Below, piece by piece: positions 10,103 to 19,964 of a stretch of 64,000 bases of DNA. The position numbers and the translations under genes are program-made. The stretch is from Branchipolynoe longqiensis (Eukaryota; Annelida; Polychaeta; Phyllodocida; Polynoidae). The notes below the pieces were generated by a model. It was not told the origin of the DNA and made no database searches. It saw only the letters and a program-made list of their open reading frames with translations. Position 1 is the stretch's first letter. Every line of letters starts with the position of its first letter. The stretch spans positions 134,194,029 to 134,258,028 of the forward strand of contig CM059187.1 in the NCBI GenBank assembly GCA_030323885.1, given 5' to 3'.

Positions 10103-10553
10103 CTATTGTGGCTGTGGCTGCTGCTGGTGACGTTGTGGCTGCTGCTGCTTCTGCTGCTGGTGCTGCTGCTGTTGCGGGGCCATACCCATGGCCATCCAGC
10201 GGGTCGACATGGCCATGAAAGTTCCCCAAAACTCCGACCACTGGTCGTTGGTAGCACCGAGACACACCGTCTTCACCCAGCCCATAAACAATGTCTGTTC
10301 ATTCATGGGCTCTTTGCCAGTGAGGGCATCCTTTATGGCAGACAAACTCAGCAGTAGCAGGCACAAACTTCTCTTACATGGCCACCATAGCTGCATCATC
10401 ATCCTCCCTCCTGTGGCACTTTGAAGCCTAGGCTGCTGGGGTAGTGGAGGTGCTGGGCTCATCATCGATGAGGCTGAGTTGTAGGCAGTCATCAGCTGCG
10501 ACCCGCTCAGCCTCATCTAGGTCACCACCAGCATGCACCACTGCCTCTCTCAT
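10103..10553 (-). pseudogene. Harbinger MADF/Myb-like partner gene, exon 3 (decayed)
   Basis: On the - strand, TTTGCAG ends at 10554 and the exon starts at 10553. The first frame reads MREAVVHAGGDLDEAERV, DDCLQLSLIDDEPSTSTTPA, then a TAG, two more stops and a frame change. The second frame continues LTGKEPMNEQTLFMGWVKTV, ATNDQWSEFWGTFMAMST, then a long glutamine/histidine/proline tract to 10103. An acidic-Ser/Thr linker, a short helical segment near 'W..fw..f' and a Q-rich end are usual for the C-terminus of Harbinger DNA-binding partners. Beyond 10103 the CAG/CAC-type repeat continues, encoding alanine or serine runs in other frames, which I do not call. Confidence 0.7.
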
Positions 10554-10693
10554 CTGCAAAGACCAAATTAATTAAATAACTTGGAAATATTATGTTTGTC
10601 GCTCTCTCGCATCACTGTGGAAAAAGGGGACATGTGGAAAAAGTGGACATGGGGAACAAGGGGACATGGGGAAAAAGGAGATACGAGAAAAAT

Positions 10694-11150
10694 ACAGTAT
10701 AACTCCATTAAACCAAACCGGTTATACAGTTAAAAAACGCAATAAAATGTAGTTTTACACATACAGTTTTAAATGTGGTAGTAATATTTTATACTACAGG
10801 TGAACTATTAAATTGTGCACCAACATTACAGATTTAGTATTAAACAAGCCATTAATACATAATATTACATATTAAATAACGCAATAAAATGTAGTAATAC
10901 AGATAGAGTATAGCATTGCAGTAATATGTAATATTGTAGATATACTGTAAAATATCCCAATAATATGTCTTGCTGATATACTCTAAAACAGGGCAGTAAA
11001 ATGAAACATGACTGGTGGTATTGCGAGGCAACTCCAAAAATGTTGTTTGGATTAACTGATAGTTTGGATTAACCGACTTTGGTTTAACCAACTTTTATGA
11101 TAAATGGTAGTATTTTGAGGGGCCGCAGAAAAAAGTTTGGGTTTGAAAGA
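10694..11150. mobile_element. MITE-A copy nested in the Harbinger partner-gene intron
   Basis: The left end TACAGTATAACTCCATTAAA matches the MITE-A terminus at 13680. The right part has TTTGGATTAACCGACTTTGG and ATGATAAATGGTAG, as in the 13680 copy. The outer right terminus is lost or not recognisable. It lies between exons 2 and 3 of the partner gene, so it would be removed by splicing. Confidence 0.7.
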
Positions 11151-11158
11151 TTACTTAC

Positions 11159-11328
11159 ATGTTTCACCGGTCCCTGCCTGTGATGGACCAGTTCCCGTAG
11201 GAAGCCGAATCAGGTCCTGATCCACTGCTTTCTGTCGGTGAAGACCCGGGCCGCGTCCCCCGAGAGCTGACGCACCAGTTTGGTATTCCAGTCCCGGAGG
11301 TCCACGTACCAGGTCTTCAAGTCAGCCA
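11159..11328 (-). pseudogene. Harbinger MADF/Myb-like partner gene, exon 2
   Basis: The exon is bounded on the - strand by acceptor TTTTTCAG (ending 11329) and donor GTAAGTAA (from 11158). The frame starting at the third base encodes ADLKTWYVDLRDWNTKLVRQ, LSGDAARVFTDRKQWIRT, a TGA, then FGFLRELVHHRQGPVKH. 'LKTWY..lR..ntKL', 'lsg.aa..ftdrkqWi' and 'fgFLr.' are the expected second half of the MADF-like domain in these proteins. The TGA lies where CGA (Arg) would fit, a typical CpG-to-TpG decay. Joining to exon 1 needs one extra base, so one base was probably lost at the donor. Confidence 0.82.
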
Positions 11329-12064
11329 CTGAAAAATACAACAAAGCCAAACATAAATAAGTTGTCACCTAAATGGGGCACAATATACAGATATCAGATA
11401 CAAATAAAATATTATTAATAAAAGAAAAATATTTAAAATATTGTAGGAATATGCTATAGATATGATGTATTGTAGTGAGCCATCACTAAATGGACAGACA
11501 CTGGACTGGTAGCAGTACATCATGGAACATGGTGCTTATAATTTGAAAAAGTCTAACTTTGAGAGGCCGCAACATGATAAAGCTAACAACCTACTTACTC
11601 AAACTACTTCATGTCGTTAAAAACGCACCCAAGGTATTAACCTTTTAAGCATAACCCTGCAAGCTAACCATGCTCTATCAACAGAATAAACAAACCATTC
11701 TACTAACACTCCATCTCAAAATGCTATCTCCAATGACATGATAATTATGCAATTCACAACACAGTAGGCATACAAACCTGTGAAGGGAAAGTATGCACCT
11801 AACCACTCCATAATACAAAGGTCTAATCAATACACATGTATGTATCTAAGTATGTATGTATACAACATATAACTACTATTTTATATGTTAATTGTCTAAC
11901 TATATCCTATGTAATTCAGTAATTAACAATCAATGACACCAAAGGTACAGTGAATAAACAATAATATTAACATTAAAAATAATATTAATATTAAAACAAA
12001 TATTACTAATAATATTATTATTAAACAAACCAAAAATGTTATACAAATATATATATATATTTAC

Positions 12065-12439
12065 CTCATAGCCCAGCTACTCCGCCTTCTCAGCCCACAG
12101 ACGATCTTTCTTGGGCTTCATCTTGAACTCCCTGCTCTTGGAGTTCCAGAGGAGTTCATTTTCCACGACCCACTCCAACACATCCCCCGCCTGCTGTTCA
12201 TTGTGCAGTCGGCAGCTTTTCTTAGTCCGTGTGTGCACATCCTCAGGTTCTGGCTCAGCCACTGCCACTGATACTGCTGCTGCTTTGGCTACTTCTCAGG
12301 GCAGCTCAAACTCACCTGGCGGTGGAGGAGCATGAAGAGCAGCAAGCTCCTCCTCGCTCCACGCAGAAGAGCTTGGTGATGGCGACGGCTTCTTCTGCCC
12401 CTTCTTCCTCTCCTTGCCGATTTGCTTGTTCCAAGCCAT
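12065..12439 (-). pseudogene. Harbinger MADF/Myb-like partner gene, exon 1 with start codon
   Basis: The ATG is at 12439-12437 on the - strand. The frame opens MAWNKQIGKERKKGQKK, PSPSPSSSAWSEEELAALHA, PPPPGEFELP, then a TGA, then a run through EPEDVHTRTKKSCRLHNEQQ. It ends with the MADF-like start DVLEWVVENELLWNSKSREF, KMKPKKDRLWAEKAE, a TAG, and LGYE before donor GTAAAT (from 12064). The domain binds transposon ends and brings the transposase to the nucleus in characterised Harbinger systems (family knowledge). Two in-frame stops (likely from CGA and GAG) make this copy non-functional. The exon lies just inside the right terminus, with GTCCGGTACG-type motifs upstream at 12570-12900. Confidence 0.85.
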
Positions 12440-12911
12440 GCTGAACGAAGTACCACGGCGGAGAGAGTGGAGTTGTTGTGATTTTGCCGAGCCCAGAAGA
12501 CGTTGTGTGTGTCGGCATTCGGTGCGGTACCTTTTTATGTGTATTCGGCGCGTTCATCACATGATGTCAACAGTCCGGTACGTGCCCGGTACATGTTTGT
12601 TCGGTCCGTTTGTTATTCGGTTTTTGTCCGTCGGTTTACGGCAGTTTGTCTGGTAATGCGTTCGTTATATACGGTGTCACCCGTTGTCACCCGCTTATCG
12701 TTCATTGGCTATCCGTTCATGTATGTTTCATGTCCATTTAATGTTCATTCATTGGGCGGCCATTGACCCAATATTGCAACATTTTGATACATTTTGATAC
12801 ATATTGATACATTTTGATACTTATCCCACCCAAACACCACCGGACTAGAAAGTTCTTTGTCCGGTTCTGTCCATTGCTCAATCCACTATAGTGTGACAGG
12901 CACTTTACAAC

Positions 12912-13100
12912 TTAGTCCACACACACACACTTTTTGCATATGTGTTTCCTCTGGTGTTCAAGCACGTTACTGTACTTACACGTACTGCTAAACTGGTTCT
13001 GGGCAAATATGTGCTTATAGATATGTGTCCGCTGGTGACCAGAATGACACAAATAGCAATCAAGCTGGTTCCCTGCTCCGTCTTGAGTACTGTAAAACAT
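12912..13100 (-). pseudogene. Degenerate C2H2 zinc-finger fragment (tentative)
   Basis: The - strand frame contains SGHQRTHIYKH, NQFSS, VLEHQRKHICKKC and CHSGHQRTH-type segments. These resemble the second half of C2H2 fingers (hydrophobic, then HQR.H) repeated twice, with paired cysteines mostly missing and linkers shortened. The segment begins right beside the Harbinger right end. It may be a remnant of a poly-zinc-finger gene or a chance resemblance. Confidence 0.3.
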
Positions 13101-13510
13101 GGGAGACCCGTTTATATCAATTCTGCAGAAACAGCTGATTCCAGTTTGTGGATCCTGTTGAATTTATTTTCCCTCTCTATGGGTATTGTTTATGTATATA
13201 TACATGTGTTAGTCATTAGCCTCACCCCTGGGTGGGTCGGTATAAACGTCAGTGTGTGAAATAAGTTCTTTCTTCAGGTACTGGACACCAATAAATAGCC
13301 CAGCAACTAACTACCCCCACTCAGTTATAAATAGATTCGTCCCCTCGTTATGTAACATACTCAGATATGTAACATACCCATAGCTTGTGATATGCAATCC
13401 TGGAAACTATAAATGTTGCTTTTATCTTAGGAGCTATCTTCTCATATATATAATTACTCCAGGAGTAAAAATGTGGAAGCGGGTAAGTGATATCACAACG
13501 GTCAGTATAA
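13101..13510. other. No feature recognised
   Basis: AT-rich unique-looking DNA. Frames are short and without familiar motifs. Confidence 0.6.
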
Positions 13511-13612
13511 TACAGTATAGCCCCGTTAAACCAAACTTGAAGGGACCCTAGAAATTTGTTTGGATTAACCGATCATTGGTTTAACCGACCTTTGACTTTG
13601 ACTTGGCTTTGG
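13511..13612. mobile_element. MITE-A partial copy
   Basis: Begins TACAGTATAGCCCCGTTAAA and carries TTTGGATTAACCGATCATTG and GTTTAACCGACC, as in the complete copy that follows. The right part is lost. Confidence 0.6.
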
Positions 13613-13679
13613 CAAAAACAGGGGTGCATTATGAATGTATAATGTATGTGGACACTATGATTATTGTTTTTTATGTATA

Positions 13680-14010
13680 TACAGTTTACCTCCATTAAAC
13701 CAACCTCGGTTAAATCAAACGATCGGTTACTCCAAACTTTTTTCGGCCGCCTGGCAAAATACTACCATTTATCATATAAAAAAAGTCTCAGATGACTTTA
13801 AAACCACATGAAAGTTTGGTTTAACTATACCGGAAGTGGCCTGGGGGCCGACAATTTTGTTTGGATTAACCGATACTTTGGATTAACCGACTTTGGTTTC
13901 ACCAAATTTGTAATATGATAAATGGTAGCATTTTGCGGGGCCGCCGAAAAAGGTTTGGATTAACCGATCGTTTGGTTTAACCGAGCTTGGTTTAATGTGG
14001 TTGTACTGTA
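13680..14010. mobile_element. MITE-A, complete, Tigger/pogo-like ends
   Basis: The ends are TACAGTTTACCTCCATTAAA and GGTTTAATGTGGTTGTACTG-TA. They are imperfect inverted repeats extending about 100 bp through CCAAACTTTTTTCGGCCGCC and ATACTACCATTTATCAT to the complementary right arm. TA dinucleotides at the ends and CAGT termini are the pattern of mariner/Tigger-group MITEs. No transposase. Confidence 0.75.
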
Positions 14011-15059
14011 GTATGTAAGTTATGCCACAGAGGAACACAATCACTGACGTGGGTGACAATATTTGTATTATAATGTTTGTCTTGCTGCGAAATTCCCTGC
14101 CATATACATTTAGATAAAAACAAATTCCAGTGGTTCCATAATGGTGAGAACGGTAGCTCTAACCAGAGACTTGCTTTGGGGTGGTTTGTAACCTTACGAC
14201 GGTTACTGGTTTCAGAACTGCAACATTTATAGAGAGGCTCCGATAAATCGGCCCAATCTTTGGTTGAAGATTAATCTTCAGTAGGGAGTGTTGTAGAAGC
14301 TGGGGACATCTTTACAAAGTTGTAACGGCGAAGCGTTGAGGCGGCCCTGAATCTCTTCTGTCCGGCATTAGTTGAGCACTTGTATCCAGTCGACAGCAGC
14401 AAGGGTTTCGAGGAAGGGCAGGTAAAGATGGGTGCAGCGGTGGTTCCAGCAACGAGAACAAAGCGAGAGAAAACATAAACATACAGGGCCCCACCCAAGC
14501 ACACAACTCCCCTGGTCAGGATGAGGAGTATGCCTGGGAGGGAATAAAAAGGGTAGAGTCTAGGAAAGAGAAATGAGGAGAGTTGAGTCAAAGGACCGGG
14601 TCTATTTGTTCTATGGTGACCACCCGACGAGCCAAAGACACGGACAGAGTAAGAGTAGAAGGTGAAATGCCGGCGGGCTCCCCCTCCTGGAACTCTTTTC
14701 AGACATATCAAGGAGGAGCAAGGCCAGCGGAGAGGAGATAGAGAGAGGTGTGGACTGAGTGCAGTCCGAATAGCAAGTGTCTGACAAGAGATGAAGGGTC
14801 CGAGCTTATATACCCAGAATCGGGATAACGCGAGTGGTCATGCCACTCAATCATGTGACCCACGCGCCGAGCACTGGGAGGCTACCTACTGGCTCCCAGC
14901 TCACTCTACATATGTATATTTAAATATACATATTATATATTATGTTCTACTGGCAATAATGTCTGGCTTCTACCGCGAGTTTGGGCCCTTGACAATTTGC
15001 ATTATATCCACTAATGATTGCTTTGGCATGTTTGTGTGCGACCATTTACTCCATTAACT
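14011..15059. other. Unassigned DNA; one 146-codon minus-strand frame of unknown status
   Basis: A - strand frame at 14271-14711 encodes a mildly hydrophobic stretch (LTRGVVCLGGALYVYVFSRF) but has no recognised domain, and there is no clear splice or promoter support. I do not call it a gene. Downstream, about 14800-14900, is GC-richer. An unidentified transposon part is possible. Confidence 0.45.
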
Positions 15060-15069
15060 GGAACTGGCT

Positions 15070-15330
15070 ACCTATTGAAAAGTAGGTTATGTGCTGCATA
15101 TGGCTTTATAATGCCACCCTACTTGGATGCCATACCAGTAGCATCATAATATCATATCCTAGCTACTCAGTCGCTTTATTTTGACACTGAGCCAGCCAGT
15201 CTTTGGTCTGTCCTGTTGGTGTTCAAAGCAAAGTGAGGTAGCGAATGCCAAGTGCCAATAATATTATTGTGTTTGGTCTTTGAGTTGGTCCAATAAGGGA
15301 TCAATCCACAAGGGTGCAATCTGGTTAAGC
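15070..15330 (-). repeat. SINE-A, strongly degenerate
   Basis: Recognisable pieces in the family order are GGCTTTATAATGCCACCCTA, ACTGAGCCAGCCAGTCTTTG, GTAGCGAATGCCAAG and GAGTTGGTCCAATAAGGGAT. The copy is old compared with others in the window. Confidence 0.5.
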
Positions 15331-15369
15331 GTGTTGATTTCATGAACTTGCATCAACAATGTTTTAATA

Positions 15370-15551
15370 TACAGTAAAAGCTCTCTAAATTGACCGACCT
15401 TGGGACCGACATTAAGTGATCCATTTAGGGAGGTGGTCGGTTTAGGGAGTCAAAATAGGGCTACAATGGTATTGTTGGGACCCAAATAAAGCGATCGGTA
15501 TATGGGAGTGGTCGATCTGTGCAGGTGGTCGGTTAGAGAGGTTTTACTGTA
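15370..15551. mobile_element. MITE-B copy 1, 182 bp, Tigger/pogo-like
   Basis: The ends are TACAGTAAAAGCTCTCTAAA and GGTTAGAGAGGTTTTACTGTA. Internal motifs shared by all six copies are CCATTTAGGGAGGTGGTCGG, ACAATGGTATTG and GGGACCCAAATAAAGCGATC. Short size, CAGT...ACTG termini within TA, and no gene fit a non-autonomous Tigger/pogo-type element. Confidence 0.85.
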
Positions 15552-16090
15552 AATAGCATGCGAGACCGTACAAATTTGGAGTTGTATCGCCTCCTGTAGC
15601 TTTGCTTCCTGAGATAAGTTTTTCTGTCTGTAAAACAAGAAAACATTTTAGCCTTTTTGAGGGCACCTGGACTGTACCACCTCATATAGTTTACTAAATA
15701 AATTCTATTAATTATTAATAAAACTTTTCTTTTTCTATGGGAATTTGTTTCCCTTGGCCATAAATATATGATTGTGCGCTTTCTAATTTAATGAGTGTCT
15801 ATTGGCATATAATTGATTTTACATGTAAAAGCGATGGTTAAAACAAAAAACAAACATTTCTCACCGCATGCTGCCGACACGGTGTAAAGCAACCACCAAT
15901 CAATCAATCAATCAATCAATCTCCCAGTCGTGAATCATATAACAAATAACCAGACAGAAAAGCACATATCAAACTGGCCAGTCGACTATCAGTGTTACCA
16001 CACTGGGCAGGATGTCACCATAGAGAAAGTCTTATTAGCATGATTTAGACATTTAATAATGTGTCTTGGTGATGTCACTAATAAACAATA
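15552..16090. other. No gene; (CAAT)n microsatellite
   Basis: An AT-rich stretch with a CAAT repeat at about 15896-15921. Nothing else was recognised. Confidence 0.6.
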
Positions 16091-16091
16091 T

Positions 16092-16418
16092 TGTTTGGTT
16101 GTTAGGGTTTTACACCCTGGCAACAGCTGACGTCAGAATAGGTACCGACCTGTGATAGTGCACACTCATGATGACTTTATAGTGCTGCCCTACTGGGAAA
16201 CTAGGCTGTCGGCTACATGACCCGGTTTCCCACTAAGCCACATTATCCTAATACTGAACTAACCAGTCCTTTCTCTGCAATAATAATGTCGGGTGCCATG
16301 ATAGGTAGCAACAAGTATAAATTTAGTAAATTTCTGGTTTGACTCGGCTGGGATTTGAACTCCCGCCCTTCCCCGCGGGTAGCCTGCGCTCTTGTCGAGT
16401 CGCCCACTGTGTCCAGTC
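16092..16418 (-). repeat. SINE-A, near full length
   Basis: The copy starts TTGTTTGGTTGTTAGGG and has TTTTACACCCTGGCAACAGC, TGACTTTATAGTGCTGCCCT and the reversed tRNA-like head ACTCGGCTGGGATTTGAACT, then TCGAGTCGCCCACTGTG. Confidence 0.85.
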
Positions 16419-16579
16419 TATAATGAACGATGTGCAGATGTATAGATAATAATATAATATTCTGCTATTGACATGCAACAGAATAGTGATTATTATGGTA
16501 AGAAAGAGGCCACGAGCAGCGGCCGGTGCTGGGTCCCTCCCTGTGACCCCAGCTGACTTCGGTGCCGGGGTCATCGGTC

Positions 16580-17071
16580 TCACCACTGGTGCTCGCCTCG
16601 ACTTGGCCAGGCCCAGGGGGTCCGCACCCCCATCCTCATGGAGGTGCCTGCTGCTGCTGGTGCTGATGCTGTGTACAGTGGCGGTGCCTCCGGGGTCACC
16701 CCACCCCTTTGCCTAGGCAGCTGAAGGCGGAGGGGTGGGGGCCTCCTGACATTCACCGCGCCTAGTGGCGGCTGTGCCACTATCACTGTCATTCCCTGTG
16801 ACTCCGGTCCCTGTGACCAGTTAATAGAGTACCCCGCCCTTCTGTCCCTCAACTCGGCTTGTAGTTTGGCCCATCTGACCTCCAACCTCTCTAGCTCGGC
16901 CACTGGCGATGGCACATAGTCGGGTCCTCGCCACTCGTCCTCATATGCAGGGTCCAGTGGTGGGCTGAAAGTGTGTGTGAGGTCAGCTACCACCATCCTC
17001 AGTGCAGGCCACCCAGCGGGGGTGGGGGATGTGGAGGTGAGGGGGGGGGGGGCTTTAAGCCCGGGATCCAT
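16580..17071 (-). CDS. GC-rich 163-codon frame, unknown protein (low confidence)
   Basis: The frame starts at ATG 17071-17069 on the - strand. It encodes a proline-rich start (MDPGLKAPPPLTSTSPTPAG), an acidic-aromatic patch (PAYEDEWRGPDYVPSP), a probable short helix (VAELERLEVRWAKLQAELRD), then a basic proline-rich part. The DNA is much richer in GC than its surroundings. No family was recognised. It could be part of a retroelement gag-like frame or a host exon; no splice junction was fixed. The helix-bearing middle is the only piece that looks like protein. Confidence 0.25.
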   Translation of the reverse strand: MDPGLKAPPPLTSTSPTPAGWPALRMVVADLTHTFSPPLDPAYEDEWRGPDYVPSPVAELERLEVRWAKLQAELRDRRAGYSINWSQGPESQGMTVIVAQPPLGAVNVRRPPPLRLQLPRQRGGVTPEAPPLYTASAPAAAGTSMRMGVRTPWAWPSRGEHQW

Positions 17072-17460
17072 GGATCACAGGCGACAGCTTCCTGAGCTAG
17101 CCCTAGCTTCTACAGGCACGAGGGATCCGGACGGCCCGTAGGTGGCTAGCGCATAGCGCTACAGTGTAAGGTGCGCCGACCTGTACACTACTTTACCGTG
17201 TAAAGTCTTCCGATTAGCAGATGTCACACACCCATGTAATCAGGTCCTATAGCCAGCCGGGCATGCTGGGATACTCACCTCGCCCGTCTGCTAATGCACC
17301 ACCCCCGTTGACCACCAGGGCGGGTGCCGGTGTACCCCCCCATGTGGTTCCTCCTCTGGGCGGCGCTTTGACATCCAGCTCTCGTGATAGCTAATCCAAA
17401 AGTGACGAGAGCTCGACTGATGTGACATCCTGTAGCGGCTGGCCCTCATGCCCTGATTAC
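17072..17460. other. Unassigned GC-rich DNA
   Basis: Continues the GC-rich island of 16500-17450, with a poly-G run at about 17041-17051. No supported gene. Confidence 0.5.
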
Positions 17461-17712
17461 CATCATAATATGTATGTATATGTGTATGCATAATGTATGC
17501 AATATATATGTAGTATATATGTATGGTTGTATGTATGTATGTATATATATGCAACCATGAATGTATGAGCGTGTATATGTGTATATGCAGATGGATAGAG
17601 AGTAGATGGATTACATATATGTGTTGGGCAAATTGCACATTGTTCCACTAGGTTTACACATGTTTAATTCAGCACACATGTAATACACCACTTACTCGGC
17701 ATTACTGGGCTT

Positions 17713-17759
<47 letters not shown>

Positions 17760-18060
17760 TTGTGTGTGTGTGGGTATCTGTATGAATATGTTAGGAAGGT
17801 TGTCTGTTGTTCTAATACAATATGGATGTGACATCAATAAGGGGACATCCTGTGTTTGTGTGTGTATGCTTGTGACTGTGTATGTGTGGATTAGCATGTT
17901 CATGCGTGTGCGTGTGCGTGTGCGTGGGCGTGTGCGTGTGCGTGGGCGTGTGCGCGTGCGTGTGCGTGTGCGTGTGCGTCTGCGTCTGCGTCTGCGTGTC
18001 CGCGCGTGTTCGCGCGCGCGTGTGTCCGCGCGTGTGTGTCCGCGCGTGTGTGCGTGCATA
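17461..18060. repeat. Microsatellite block: (TATG)n, (AT)n, (GT/GC)n
   Basis: GTATGTATA-rich DNA lies at 17465-17590, a pure (AT)n at about 17715-17757, and alternating purine-pyrimidine TGTGCGTG-type sequence at 17880-18058. The last block is long, G/C-alternating and a good candidate for Z-DNA. Frames across it give only low-complexity peptides. Confidence 0.9.
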
Positions 18061-18139
18061 CATCCTGGGAAGCTGGTCGATATTCAGCTGATTGGTCCCG
18101 AGATAAAGACGCCGGCGTGACCCGGCTCGTAAGCCGGGC

Positions 18140-18235
18140 GGGCGGCCATAAGATGCCGACCGACCGGCCTCAAGATGCCGACGGCCGGCCTCAGGATGCC
18201 GACCGGCCGGCCTCAGGATGCCGACCGGCTGGCGT
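18140..18235. repeat. ~21-bp GC-rich minisatellite
   Basis: About four copies of a unit near GGCCTCAGGATGCCGACC. A (GGTGGC)n run follows at about 18410-18465. Confidence 0.8.
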
Positions 18236-18559
18236 GCTTGAGATGCACCCCAACGCCCGCCGTATCGATTCCTGGCTCGCGCCCCCAAAACACTCGATAT
18301 AGGTACCCCAATAAACGGTGGGCGGCGGGCAGCGATCGACACAGTAGTACAGGGAGATGGGAGTTTGGGGCGGGCGCCGTGGTCAGTGGTTGGGGTCAGG
18401 TCTGGGGGTCGTGGCGGTGGCGTTGGCGGTGGTGGTGGCGGTGGCGGTGGCGGTGGCGGTGGGGGGACTGTCACAGAGTGGTTTGGTGTTAGTATGTGTG
18501 TGTGGTGTGGAGGGGGGGGGGGGTGTTATCGTGCGATGTCAGTAGCGGATGACACCACT

Positions 18560-19250
18560 ACTGAATAGAAATTGCGGAATGCAGGGATGAAATAGATATA
18601 GGGTTTTTGATGGAGTGGGTTTTTTGGTGGTTTGTTTTTAAAAGAAAGGTGATACAGATATTTCGAGTTCCGCTGGTCCCTCAGGGATGATTGAACCTGC
18701 GAGTAGGAATGTCGGGTCGCAGCTACAGCTTACATGGCGGAAGTTGGGGTTGGTGCACAAACGGCATCAGAACTGACAGCATTATCAAACAGCCTATTTA
18801 CATAGATCATTATATAAACACTTCATTTCTGTGATGCATGGATGTATTATTAGATCTACTCATATCTTTCACACGTGTTACTATATACATCGAGAAATAT
18901 AAATTGTGTAAATAATTGCAATGCCATATGAATGTTAGACCAGTGTCCAAGTATTAGATAATAACTTTGTTTGACGAATAAAATTGCATTTTATAACAAC
19001 AACACCAACAACAACAAAAGGCATGAAGATCGTGTGCTTAAGGTTGTGCAGTTTTGAAGCATTGCTCCGCTATGGCAGATATGCGGTTTCAATTCTTAGT
19101 CTAGGCAGGTCCCTTCTTTTTCTATTGCCAATTTTCCTACGGCCAACATTGCTTCTTGACAGAATTAATTAATTAATGGTGGTCTGTGAGTGTGTGCGGA
19201 ACAGAGATCTACGCGCCATCTCATTGGAACGAGAAGGCCAATGCTATGCA
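18560..19250. other. AT-rich DNA with a dispersed-repeat copy (R1)
   Basis: The segment 18660-18755 (GTTCCGCTGGTCCCTCAGGG, CGGGTCGCAGCTACAGCTTA) resembles, in opposite orientation, 56940-57065 and, in part, 56570-56645. No gene was recognised in the remainder. Confidence 0.5.
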
Positions 19251-19258
19251 TGCTGGGT

Positions 19259-19259
19259 G

Positions 19260-19303
<44 letters not shown>
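19259..19303. repeat. (ATAG)n microsatellite at the retrotransposon 3' side
   Basis: About eleven ATAG units adjoin the ATCATCATCATG tail of the RTE-like element. A second (ATAG)n lies just beyond its other side at 22872-22952. Confidence 0.95.
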
Positions 19304-19383
19304 TCATCATCATGGTGTCAGTCGCGATGCGATAAAGACTGCTTTCATTAGTTGACTGTCGCTCTTCATTTAGCTCTCTGCTG

Positions 19384-19927
19384 TCAGAGTGATGTCCATG
19401 AGTCGGTCTTAATGTCGCTCAGCTTCAGGTTTCTCTTGATGGTATCCTTCAACCGGAGATGAGGGCACCCTCTCTTTCTGTGACGAGAAGACAGTTGAGA
19501 GTAGAGGATCCGCCTTGGTAGCCTGTCTGATGACATCCTCATGAGGTGTCCAGTCCACCGGAGATTCTTTTTGATCAGAAGATCTTCCATAGAGGGCAGC
19601 CCTGTCCATTCGAGTATTTCCTTATTTGTCACTTTGTCCTTCCAGGTTAGCCTCATGATCGAGCGCAGATGTCCCATCATGAAGGCATGCAGCTTTTTTC
19701 CCTGTTGTCTGTACACTGTCCAGGTCTCAGCTCCGTATAGTAGGGTGGATAGCACGATTGTGCGTAGATCTTGCCTTTAACCTGCATGGACACATGGTGG
19801 TTGTTCCAGGGTCTCTGGTGTAGTCGGCCAAAAGATGCGCTAGCCTTGGCCATCCTCCTCTGTATTTCAGCATCAATGCATCCATCACTTGATATAGTGC
19901 TTCCCAGGTAGGTGAATTCCGGAACAA
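19384..19927 (-). pseudogene. RTE-like polyprotein, C-terminal tail
   Basis: Two overlapping frames cover the region after the RT. They encode LLYGAETWTVYRQQGKKLHA, HLRSIMRLTWKDKVTNKEIL, EWTGLPSMEDLLIKKNLRWT and GHLMRMSSDRLPRRILYSQL, then RKRGCPHLRLKDTIKRNLK. 'lYGaEtWt', 'W.dkvtN.EiL' and 'lrW.GHl.RM...RlPr..lY' are the standard post-RT motifs of these elements. A frame break at about 19735-19755 separates it from the preceding segment. Confidence 0.85.
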
Positions 19928-19964
19928 AGTTCAGCTTCTTTCCGTCAACTATGATATCCGCCTC

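Larger units (their letters stand above)
7563..12904. mobile_element. PIF/Harbinger DNA transposon, 5.3 kb, decayed
   Basis: The ends are imperfect inverted repeats: AGGCTCTGTGACACCTCACC at the left and, on the opposite strand at the right, AGTGCCTGTCACACTATAG. Both are followed inward by AACCGGACA-type and GTCCGGTGG motifs. The trinucleotide TTA flanks both sides (7560-7562 and 12905-12907), the usual target duplication of this superfamily. Inside are a transposase remnant (+ strand, 8607-8960) and a three-exon MADF/Myb-like DNA-binding partner gene (- strand, 10103-12439), the two-gene convergent layout known for Harbinger. Both genes carry stops, so this copy cannot mobilise itself. TCCGGT repeats crowd both subterminal regions and may be partner-protein binding sites (inference). 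Confidence 0.9.

Noticed and set aside
9708..10357. Alanine-, serine- and leucine-rich frames over 9708-10357
   Set aside because: They are alternative frames of the CAG/CAA-type repeat of Harbinger partner exon 3. The Q-rich frame that follows the spliced exon is the sensible one.
14271..14711. 146-codon minus frame
   Set aside because: No domain, no clear splice sites and no promoter evidence. Described only as unassigned DNA.
17664..18568. Frames giving Arg/Thr, Val/Cys or Trp/Arg repeats
   Set aside because: These are translations of (GT)n and (GGTGGC)n microsatellites in several frames at once.
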